Position numbers and translations under genes: made by a program | Part shown: positions 1 through 5,718 of the stretch, in pieces | Layout: each line of letters starts with the position of its first letter | Position numbering within the stretch: position 1 is the stretch's first letter | From: DTPS01 sp049591295 | GTDB lineage: Bacteria > Acidobacteriota > UBA4820 > DSQY01 | Assembly (NCBI GenBank): GCA_049591295.1 | Contig: JBAWEQ010000039.1 | Span: 1 to 17,052 of the forward strand | Direction of reading: 5' to 3' | Length of the DNA stretch: 17,052 nucleotides | The notes under the pieces: model-generated | Told to the model about the DNA's origin: nothing | The model's input: the letters and a program-made list of their open reading frames with translations, nothing else | Database searches by the model: none

Positions 1-81
1 TCCCGGGCGCTCGGGGCGGAGCCCGGGGCGGTGAGGGCCTTCCTGTACTTCACGTCGCTCCCGAGGCTCGTGGAGCTATGA
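1..81 (+). CDS. C-terminal end of an unidentified protein (5' truncated)
   Basis: Frame 1 is open from the first base to a TGA at 79-81 and encodes 26 residues ending AVRAFLYFTSLPRLVEL. The gene starts outside the window. The alternating hydrophobic ending resembles the extreme C-terminus of PD-(D/E)XK nuclease domains on UvrD/AddA-type helicases, but 26 residues cannot establish that. It is read as coding because codon use is GC3-rich like its neighbours and the following 340 bp look non-coding. Confidence 0.45.
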   Translation, partial: SRALGAEPGAVRAFLYFTSLPRLVEL

Positions 82-159
82 CGGGGCCCGCGGGGAAGCA
101 GGCACCAGGGCGAATGCGCCAGCCGCGGCCCGCGATCGGGTCCAAGCTGCAACCATTGA

Positions 160-173
160 AGGAGAAATCTCCT
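160..173. repeat. 14-bp palindrome in the gap before the GH18 gene
   Basis: AGGAGA and TCTCCT are perfect inverted arms around AA. It lies in the 340-bp gap between the truncated first gene and the GH18 gene. It could be a protein-binding site or a small hairpin; no T-run follows, so it does not look like a terminator. The rest of 82-223 shows nothing I can name. Confidence 0.35.
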
Positions 174-223
174 GCCAGCCGTGCGGAGGGCGGAGGCTAC
201 GGGGATTGCCCGCCGGATGCCGC

Positions 224-400
224 CCCCACCCCCCAATGCCGCGATGGATCTTCTCGCCGCATGGGCGCCGCCCCCGGCGCGACGACGGTTCAGGGAAGCC
301 GCTGTGTTCGTGGGGCCTCACCCGTGTTGCGGCGAGGCGCCTCTCCTACAAAGGGTTTGCGTGGCCATCGCCGGATTTGGGCCCACCAGGTCCCTGGCAG
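224..400 (+). repeat. Dispersed repeat, copy 1 (with an internal insertion)
   Basis: A 21-bp block at 239-259 (containing GATGGATCTTCTCGCC) and a second block at 343-357 (CTCCTACAAAGGGTT) followed by about 40 bp of high similarity, through ATTTGGGCCC, recur in inverted orientation at 15700-15803. In the right-hand copy the two blocks are separated by about 11 bp forming a GGAGC/GCTCC hairpin. Here they are about 83 bp apart. A 9-bp perfect inverted repeat, CTCGCCGCA (253-261) and TGCGGCGAG (328-336), frames the extra DNA. The element ends about 20 bp before the GH18 start codon. No transposase is present. It is likely a REP-like or other non-autonomous intergenic repeat family. Confidence 0.7.
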
Positions 401-421
401 GTCAGCGGCAGACCCGCTAGA

Positions 422-1555
422 ATGAGCGGTATGCGTGTGCTTCCGGTGGTGACGTCGGTGGTAGTGGTTCTGCTGGGTTGTCGCGTTGCGGCGCAAGGCG
501 CCCTGCCCTCCTCCGCCACCTCCGCACCTTACGCCGTCAGCGGCTGGTCCCTGGGTGACGGGGATTCCCTGAACCGCGCGGCACAGTGCCGGGCCATCGA
601 CGAGATCGACCTGGATTGGTTCACCTCCCAGAAGAACGGCACGGTGGTCCAGGGCTACGACGATCCCGCCCTGGTGGCCGCCGCGAGGGCGGCCGGTCTC
701 TTGGTGATGGCCACCGTGAGCAACTGGAGCGAGGGCAAGAACGGCTTCGATCCCGCCGTCCCCAGGGCCATCTTGCGCGGCCCCAGGAAGATGCGGCGCC
801 ACGCGGCGGACCTGGCGGCCCTGTGCGACAGCCTGGGCTACGACGGCATCGACCTGGACTGGGAGTCGCTCAAGGCCAAGGAGCGGGACCGCTTCAGCGA
901 TTTCGTGGAGGAGCTCGCCGCCGATCTGCACGCCGAGGGAAAGGGGCTGGCCATCGCCGTCCACCCCAAGACCTCGGAGCCCGGGGACTGGTCCGGGGCC
1001 AAGGCGGAGGACTGGCTGCGCCTCGGGGCCGCGGTGGACGAATTCAAGGTCATGACCTACGACTACAGCGGTCCCTGGTCCCCGCCAGGGCCCATCGCGC
1101 CCCCGGACTGGATCGATGCCGTCCTGACCTTTGCCCAGAGCGAGGTTCCACCGGAGAAGATCATGATGGGGCTGCCCTTCTACGGGTACGACTGGTCGGC
1201 CGGCTCGGCCATCGGCCTGGATTGGGCCGACGTCCAGTCGCTTATCGCCCAGTACGCCCCGACGGTGACCAGGGACCCATCCGGCGAGGAGACCTTCACC
1301 TACACCGACGCCATGGGGATCGTCCACACGGTCTTCTATCAGGACGGCCAATCCCTGGAGGAGAAGATCCAGGTCCTCACCGGGAAGCACCCGGACATCC
1401 GGGGCATCGCCATCTGGGTACTGGAGCGGGAGGATCCGTCCTTCTGGGGCCTGATCGACGGACTCCTGAGGCCCGGAGACTCCTGCCCTCAAACGCCGGC
1501 CGTGAGGCGGGCGCCCGCCTCCGTGGTCCCGGACCACTCGCGCACACTGCAGTGA
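422..1555 (+). CDS. Secreted GH18-family glycosidase (YaaH/chitinase-like)
   Basis: Predicted 377-aa exported glycoside hydrolase of family 18, whose members cleave beta-1,4 linkages next to N-acetylglucosamine in chitin or peptidoglycan. The catalytic signature DxxDxDxE is intact as DGIDLDWE (D141, D144, D146 and acid/base E148). The barrel motif MTYDY is at 211-215, and the late-barrel tryptophan is W332 in IWVLERED. The N-terminus has a hydrophobic signal segment (residues 6-19) followed by C20 in LLGC, a passable lipobox, or by signal peptidase I cleavage near VAAQ. The open frame extends upstream to 206, but that part lies in a dispersed repeat and the signal peptide begins at 422. The ribosome binding site is weak, and ATG 431 is an alternative start. 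No LysM or carbohydrate-binding module is visible, so the substrate (chitin, spore or wall peptidoglycan) is open. Confidence 0.85.
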   Translation: MSGMRVLPVVTSVVVVLLGCRVAAQGALPSSATSAPYAVSGWSLGDGDSLNRAAQCRAIDEIDLDWFTSQKNGTVVQGYDDPALVAAARAAGLLVMATVSNWSEGKNGFDPAVPRAILRGPRKMRRHAADLAALCDSLGYDGIDLDWESLKAKERDRFSDFVEELAADLHAEGKGLAIAVHPKTSEPGDWSGAKAEDWLRLGAAVDEFKVMTYDYSGPWSPPGPIAPPDWIDAVLTFAQSEVPPEKIMMGLPFYGYDWSAGSAIGLDWADVQSLIAQYAPTVTRDPSGEETFTYTDAMGIVHTVFYQDGQSLEEKIQVLTGKHPDIRGIAIWVLEREDPSFWGLIDGLLRPGDSCPQTPAVRRAPASVVPDHSRTLQ

Positions 1556-1570
1556 GCCAGTCCGTCTAAC

Positions 1571-1602
1571 GGCCGGAGATCTGCTCGTCCGGCCTTGACT
1601 TT
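1571..1602 (+). terminator. Possible hairpin terminator after the GH18 gene
   Basis: GGCCGGA (1571-1577) and TCCGGCC (1588-1594) form a perfect 7-bp GC-rich stem with a 10-nt loop, followed by TTGACTTT. It starts 15 nt past the GH18 stop. The T-tract is imperfect, so termination would be weak. The right arm also touches a possible -35 box, so it could instead be an operator. Confidence 0.4.
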
Positions 1603-1623
1603 GATCGACACCAACATGAGAAT
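1595..1623 (+). promoter_or_regulatory. Possible sigma-70 promoter for the acyl-CoA ligase
   Basis: TTGACT (5/6 match to the -35 consensus) is separated by 17 bp from GAGAAT (4/6 match to the -10). This gives a leader of about 35 nt before the ATG at 1665. The -35 box directly abuts the inverted repeat at 1571-1594. Confidence 0.4.
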
Positions 1624-1664
1624 GTGACCGCTCACTATCGCGCCGCTAGTCCAGGGGGGGGCCG

Positions 1665-3536
1665 ATGCGATCCGATCCCGTCGATTCAAGAGAAGGCAAG
1701 ACACGGCCGGTGCGTTCCTCGCAAGCCGGACCGGAGGGCGTTGCCGAGTGGCGGGCGGGCCTTGCCCACATCTACCGGGAGCGCGTCCGCCGCTACGGCG
1801 GCCGCGTGGCCATGCGCTACCGACGAGAGGGCCAATGGGTGGGGATCTCCTGGAAAGAGCTTGGGGAGGGCGTGGAGGCGACGGCACGGGCGCTGGTGGC
1901 CCTGGGAATCCCGGAGCAGGGAGCGGTGGCCATCCTGTCGCAGAACCGCCCCGAATGGACCATGGCCGATCTGGGCTGCCTCACGGCGCGAATCACCACG
2001 GTCCCCATCTACCCCACGAACACGGCGAATTACGCGCGGTACCTCCTGGATGACGCCGATGCGCGGCTGGTGTTCGTGGACACGCAGGCGCAGTACGACA
2101 AGATCGTCTCTCTGGCCGGTCCGGACCGCCCCTTGACCCTCGTGGCCTTCGACTCGTCCGTGCGGTTCCGGGATGGGGTCCGCTCCCTGACCTTCGACGA
2201 TCTGCGCTCCATCGGTGCGGCGCCGGGAACCGCGGAGGAGGTGGAAGCGCGTCTCGCCAGGGTTACGCCGGACGATCTGGTGACCCTCATCTACACTTCG
2301 GGCACCACGGGCGAACCCAAGGGGGTCATGCTGAGCCAGGGCAATCTCCTGAGCTGCTTGCCCCCGCACGATGCCCGGCTGCCCGCGCCCTGCGAGGACG
2401 ACATCTCGCTCTGCTTCCTGCCGCTAAGCCACGTCTTCGAGCGCGGGTGGACCTACTACGCGCTCAGCAAGGGGATGACCAACTGCTACCTGGAGGATCC
2501 GGCCCAGGTGGTGGAGGCGCTCCAGCAGGTTCGCCCGACCGTCATGTGCGCCGTACCACGGTTCTACGAGAAGGTCTACGCCGCCATCTTCAAGAAGCTG
2601 AAGCAGGCCTCCCCGCCCCGGAGGGCGCTGTTCCACTGGGCCGTGGGCGTGGGCGGGAGGGTGGGAAGGCTTCGCAAGGACCACCTGCCCGTGCCGATCT
2701 TCCTGCGCCTCAGGCACCGAATCGCCGACGCGCTGGTCCTGAAGAAGGTGCGCGGGATCGTCGGAGGTCGAATCCGGTTCTTCCCCTGCGCGGGGGCGCC
2801 CCTCTCGCAGACCATCGAGGAGTTCTTCCACGCCTGCGGCATCTTCATCTGCTACGGCTACGGCCTGACCGAGACCACCGCCACCGTCTCGACCCACGAG
2901 ACCCACCACTTCAAGTTCGGAACCGTGGGAAAGCCGCTGAACGGCGTCCAGGTCCGCATCGGCGAGGACGACGAGATCCTGGTGAAGGGTCCCACCGTCA
3001 GCCGGGGCTACTTCAATCGTCCGGAGGAGACCGCCAAGGCCTTCGTGGACGGCTGGTTCCACACGGGGGATGCGGGCATGCTCGACGAGGATGGCTGCCT
3101 GACCATCACCGACAGGATCAAGGATCTGATCAAGACCTCGGGGGGAAAGTACGTGGCACCGCAGGCCATCGAGGCTGCCCTGGGCAGCGACCCCTACGTG
3201 GAGCAGATCGCGGTGATCGGCGACGGGCGCCGCTTCATCTCGGCCCTCGTCGTGCCCTCCTTCCCCAACCTGGAGGAGTGGGCCCGCGCCCGCGGGATCG
3301 AGGCCTCCTCCCGCGAGGAGCTGGTGGGTCATCCCGAGGTGGCGGCCTTCTACCGCGAACGGATAGACCGCCACAACGCCGGGGTGGCCCGCTTCAAACA
3401 GGTCAAGACATTCACGCTACTGCCCAGAGAGTTCACGGTGGAGGCGGGCGAGATCACCCCCACGCTCAAGGTGCGCCGCAAGCAGGTCCTGGCCCGGTAC
3501 GGGCAGGAGATCGAGGCCATGTACGCCGAGCCGTGA
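1665..3536 (+). CDS. fadD: Long-chain fatty acid-CoA ligase (AMP-forming)
   Basis: Predicted 623-aa adenylate-forming enzyme that activates long-chain fatty acids with ATP and CoA for beta-oxidation or lipid synthesis. It has the P-loop YTSGTTGEPKG (210-220), the YGYGLTET adenine/acyl site (397-404), GWFHTGD (463-469) with the ribose-binding Asp, the hinge DRIKDLIKTSGGK (483-495) and the catalytic lysine K602 in GEITPTLKVRRK. Length and the insert around residues 320-370 match the FadD15/long-chain group (about 600 aa) rather than acetyl-CoA synthetase or NRPS adenylation domains. A G-rich ribosome binding site lies just before the ATG. It is followed convergently, after 45 bp, by a small secreted gene. 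The gene symbol is by family; chain-length preference cannot be read from the sequence. Confidence 0.9.
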   Translation: MRSDPVDSREGKTRPVRSSQAGPEGVAEWRAGLAHIYRERVRRYGGRVAMRYRREGQWVGISWKELGEGVEATARALVALGIPEQGAVAILSQNRPEWTMADLGCLTARITTVPIYPTNTANYARYLLDDADARLVFVDTQAQYDKIVSLAGPDRPLTLVAFDSSVRFRDGVRSLTFDDLRSIGAAPGTAEEVEARLARVTPDDLVTLIYTSGTTGEPKGVMLSQGNLLSCLPPHDARLPAPCEDDISLCFLPLSHVFERGWTYYALSKGMTNCYLEDPAQVVEALQQVRPTVMCAVPRFYEKVYAAIFKKLKQASPPRRALFHWAVGVGGRVGRLRKDHLPVPIFLRLRHRIADALVLKKVRGIVGGRIRFFPCAGAPLSQTIEEFFHACGIFICYGYGLTETTATVSTHETHHFKFGTVGKPLNGVQVRIGEDDEILVKGPTVSRGYFNRPEETAKAFVDGWFHTGDAGMLDEDGCLTITDRIKDLIKTSGGKYVAPQAIEAALGSDPYVEQIAVIGDGRRFISALVVPSFPNLEEWARARGIEASSREELVGHPEVAAFYRERIDRHNAGVARFKQVKTFTLLPREFTVEAGEITPTLKVRRKQVLARYGQEIEAMYAEP

Positions 3537-3581
3537 TCCCGCGCGGAAGGCGGTCCATCGGCGAACGGCGGCCACTCGGCA

Positions 3582-3932
3582 TCACGTTCCCTTCCAGATC
3601 GTGATGTCGCCCGAGCCGGTGTCGCAGGTGGCGGCCATCCCGGCCGTTTCCCCGGCGATGCGGCAGTCGCCCGAGCCGGAGTGCAGGTCGAGGGCCATGC
3701 CCGGAGGCACCTTGAGGGCGATGGTACCCCGGCAGTTCCTGTATCCGATGGTCCGGTGGCTGGCCCGCGAGCGAACGAGGACGGTATTTCCCTCCTTCAG
3801 GGTTCCGCCCGGCTTGGCGGGGAGGCTCTTCGCCTTGTGCCACTTCAGGCTCTCGGCCGAGGCGCTCAGGCCCAGCGCCGCGATCAGAGCGACCGTCCAG
3901 AGGAATATCGTCCGTATCGCATTCCTCCCCAT
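3582..3932 (-). CDS. Small secreted protein with GSGD-type repeats (DUF4097-like fragment)
   Basis: Predicted 116-aa exported protein of unknown role. Residues 1-27 form a clear signal peptide (basic MGRNAIR, hydrophobic core, SASA then E). The mature part ends with two short repeats, SGSGDCRIAGE and TGSGDITIW, which resemble the beta-strand turns of DUF4097/adhesin-like beta-helical domains, though far shorter than the usual domain. Three cysteines are present. The start is set by the signal peptide; its ribosome binding site is poor. A much better one (GGAG, spaced from an ATG at 3975) lies 43 nt upstream in another frame, so a frameshift or leader peptide is possible. The reading frame continues open upstream to 4166 but without signal-like or conserved sequence. 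Confidence 0.6.
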   Translation of the reverse strand: MGRNAIRTIFLWTVALIAALGLSASAESLKWHKAKSLPAKPGGTLKEGNTVLVRSRASHRTIGYRNCRGTIALKVPPGMALDLHSGSGDCRIAGETAGMAATCDTGSGDITIWKGT

Positions 3933-4019
3933 CCCAGAGACGGACGTCCCAGGGGGAACCCCTCTTCTGCGCCATCCCTTCTCCTTCTTGAGACGAGATC
4001 GGTGGGCCGCAGGTTTCGC

Positions 4020-4052
4020 GGCGCCACGCCCGCCGAATGGACGCGTGGCGCC
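4020..4052. repeat. 10-bp perfect inverted repeat upstream of the small secreted gene
   Basis: GGCGCCACGC (4020-4029) and GCGTGGCGCC (4043-4052) are perfect inverted arms around 13 bp. The site sits about 90 bp upstream of the small secreted gene's start. A second palindrome, CTCCGG-CA-CCGGAG, follows at 4077-4090. These could be operators or stable hairpins in the leader. No gene is visible in 3933-4152. Confidence 0.45.
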
Positions 4053-4152
4053 TGAGGTGAACCCCCGGCGGCGAACCTCCGGCACCGGAGCCTGCGATGT
4101 CGCCGGGCAACCAGCGCCCTGCTTGGACGGCGAGGGTTCAGGGCCGCTCCTA

Positions 4153-4345
4153 GTGTCCTGTCTCATGGGTTCATTGAATAAGTCTGGGCGCTATGACGGG
4201 ACACGAAAGGGTGCGGGGAAGGCACTTCCCCGCTCTTTCGGGGTAACAGCCTGCCGCAGGCAGGCGCCCTAGGGGCGGAGCCCCTTGGGAAGTGTGGCGT
4301 CTCCGGCCCAACCCAATGATTCAACTTGTTCCTGAGACGCCACAC
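4153..4345. mobile_element. MITE-like palindromic element flanked by TA
   Basis: The left end, GTGTCCTGTCTCA, and the inverted right end, GTGTGGCGTCTCA, match at 10 of 13 positions and are bordered by CTAG on both sides, with TA directly outside each end, as in IS630/Tc1-mariner-type insertions. Each end is itself a hairpin. The left one is 4153-4204, closed by GACGGGACAC. The right one is 4291-4346, with 13-bp perfect arms. Between them are further perfect inverted repeats: GCGGGGAAG/CTTCCCCGC (4213-4233, 3-nt loop), GCCTGC/GCAGGC (4249-4265) and AGGGGC/GCCCCT (4271-4285). No transposase is encoded. It may be a non-autonomous element, or the ends of a collapsed IS. Confidence 0.5.
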
Positions 4346-4360
4346 TAGATGCGCTACACT
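4332..4360 (+). promoter_or_regulatory. Possible gpmA promoter overlapping the palindromic element
   Basis: CTGAGA (4/6 match to -35) is separated by 17 bp from TACACT (4/6 match to -10), 57 bp before the gpmA start. The -35 would lie inside the right arm of the MITE-like element. The match is modest. Confidence 0.3.
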
Positions 4361-4416
4361 GTCGGCGCCGGGCCCGGATGACGGCAGGCGGCCTGGGTTC
4401 ATGGGAGGACGCGAAT

Positions 4417-5169
4417 ATGTTCAAGCTCGTGCTGCTTCGGCATGGCGAGAGCGCATGGAACCGCGAGAACCGCTTCACGGGGTGGACCGACGTGGACCTC
4501 ACCAGCCAGGGGGTCGCGGAGGCCGTCGAGGCCGGCCGGCTCTTGAAGGCGGAGGGCCTGGGCTTCGACGAGTCGCACACCTCCGTGCTCAAGCGCGCCA
4601 TCCGCACGCTCTGGCTGGTCCTGGACGAGATGGATCTCATGTGGATTCCGGTGGCCCGCGACTGGCGCCTGAACGAGCGGCACTACGGCGCCCTGCAGGG
4701 GTTGAACAAGGGGGAGATGGCCGAGCGGTTCGGCGAGGAGCAGGTGAAGATCTGGAGGCGGAGCTACGACGTGCGTCCCCCGGCCCTGGAGCCTTCCGAC
4801 GAGAGGTCTCCCGGCAGGGACCCGCGCTACGCGGGGCTACCCGAGAGCGAGATACCCCTCACCGAGTGCCTGAAGGACACCGTGGCGAGAGTCGTTCCCT
4901 GCTGGGAAGAGCGGATCGCCCCCCGCGTGCGGGAGGGGCGAAGGGTCCTCGTGGTGGCCCACGGCAACAGCCTGAGGGCGCTCGTCAAGCACCTGGACGG
5001 CATCGGCGACGAAGCCATCGTGAACCTCAACATCCCCACCGGCATGCCCTTGGTCTACGAGCTCGATGACGCTCTCGTTCCCCTGCGGCGGTACTACCTG
5101 GGAGACCCGGAGAAGGTCCGCCAAGCGACCGAGGCCGTCGCCAGTCAGGGCAAGGCGAAGAAGGGGTAA
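4417..5169 (+). CDS. gpmA: 2,3-bisphosphoglycerate-dependent phosphoglycerate mutase
   Basis: Predicted 250-aa cytosolic enzyme interconverting 3- and 2-phosphoglycerate in glycolysis and gluconeogenesis. The phosphohistidine motif LLRHGES places H9 as the phospho-acceptor. The second histidine is H182 in VVAHGNS, and E87 in LNERHYG is the usual acid/base residue. Further family blocks are FTGWTDVDLT, KRAIRTLW and NLNIPTGMPLVYELD. The length equals the E. coli enzyme. The start at 4417 is chosen because GGAGG (4404-4408) precedes it at good spacing and MFKLVLLRHG is the family N-terminus; an in-frame ATG at 4378 adds 13 unconserved residues. It stands alone between the palindromic element and the otsAB leader. 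Confidence 0.95.
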   Translation: MFKLVLLRHGESAWNRENRFTGWTDVDLTSQGVAEAVEAGRLLKAEGLGFDESHTSVLKRAIRTLWLVLDEMDLMWIPVARDWRLNERHYGALQGLNKGEMAERFGEEQVKIWRRSYDVRPPALEPSDERSPGRDPRYAGLPESEIPLTECLKDTVARVVPCWEERIAPRVREGRRVLVVAHGNSLRALVKHLDGIGDEAIVNLNIPTGMPLVYELDDALVPLRRYYLGDPEKVRQATEAVASQGKAKKG

Positions 5170-5233
5170 CGCGCCGCACCGCTGGCATCGAGCACCGCCG
5201 TCGCTCATGGCATCCCTCCCCCTCTCAGGTCAT

Positions 5234-5262
5234 ACGACATTCTCGGCGCTTCGTCTTATGAT
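5234..5262 (+). promoter_or_regulatory. Possible sigma-70 promoter in the gpmA-otsAB gap
   Basis: ACGACA (4/6 match to -35) is separated by 17 bp from TATGAT (5/6 match to -10). If used, the otsAB transcript would carry a leader of about 450 nt. The gap 5170-5718 contains no credible gene; the open frames in it lack ribosome binding sites and family resemblance. Confidence 0.4.
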
Positions 5263-5389
5263 GCCCCTTCCTACATCTCGAGTGAAAGCGCGCTCGCCCC
5301 CCAAGTTCGTCGATGGAAGTGGGAGTGCCTTCGCCAGAGGCCTTGCTCGTGTCCAATGGCGGGATTGGGGGCACCCTCACCGCCAGCGA

Positions 5390-5422
5390 TTTCCACCGAT
5401 GCGGTGGAAAGGACGGTGGAAA
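5390..5422. promoter_or_regulatory. Operator-like triple repeat of CGGTGGAAA
   Basis: The 9-mer occurs inverted at 5390-5398 (TTTCCACCG), direct at 5402-5410 and direct again at 5414-5422. The first two form a perfect 9-bp inverted pair around ATG; the last two are direct repeats 12 bp apart. This layout is typical of cooperative regulator binding sites. As RNA it would be a hairpin with a 3-nt loop. It sits about 130 bp downstream of the possible promoter and about 300 bp before otsAB. Confidence 0.45.
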
Positions 5423-5718
5423 ATCCTGTGGATTCTCCGTCAACACCCTGAAGAGCCCGGGGATGGCCGAACTTGCACTCCCTTTCAGCGATTCCCGAAG
5501 GGCGAGGGGTGGCGCCTTCATCCGACTCGACCGGTTGTGGGATACTGCCCGCAAGAGAGCCGTGGTGGCGGCGAGAGAGGAAACGGCGAGCGCCGTCGCC
5601 GGAGACGGGGTCATCCGCGTGAAAGAGCCCGGCAGGGCGGCGCGGGGCTTTGCACCGGGGACCCGCGCGGCGGGCAAAAGCTGCAGGGCGCGGGATTCGG
5701 AGCAAGGGAGGCGCGAAG

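Noticed and set aside
206..421. N-terminal extension of the GH18 protein
   Set aside because: It lies in the dispersed repeat and would bury the signal peptide 72 residues inside the protein.
290..1537. A long minus-strand open frame (415 codons) opposite the GH18 gene
   Set aside because: It is the GC-rich mirror of a clearly coding gene with intact GH18 motifs, and its product is Gly/Arg/Pro/His-rich without family features.
5225..5677. A 150-codon minus open frame in the otsAB leader
   Set aside because: There is no ribosome binding site, domain or signal peptide, and it overlaps the operator-like repeats and the promoter-like site on plus.
5170..5718. RNase P RNA, tmRNA or a cyclic-di-GMP riboswitch in the long leader
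   Set aside because: None of the conserved cores I know (for example GAGGAAAGTCC of RNase P) is present on either strand.
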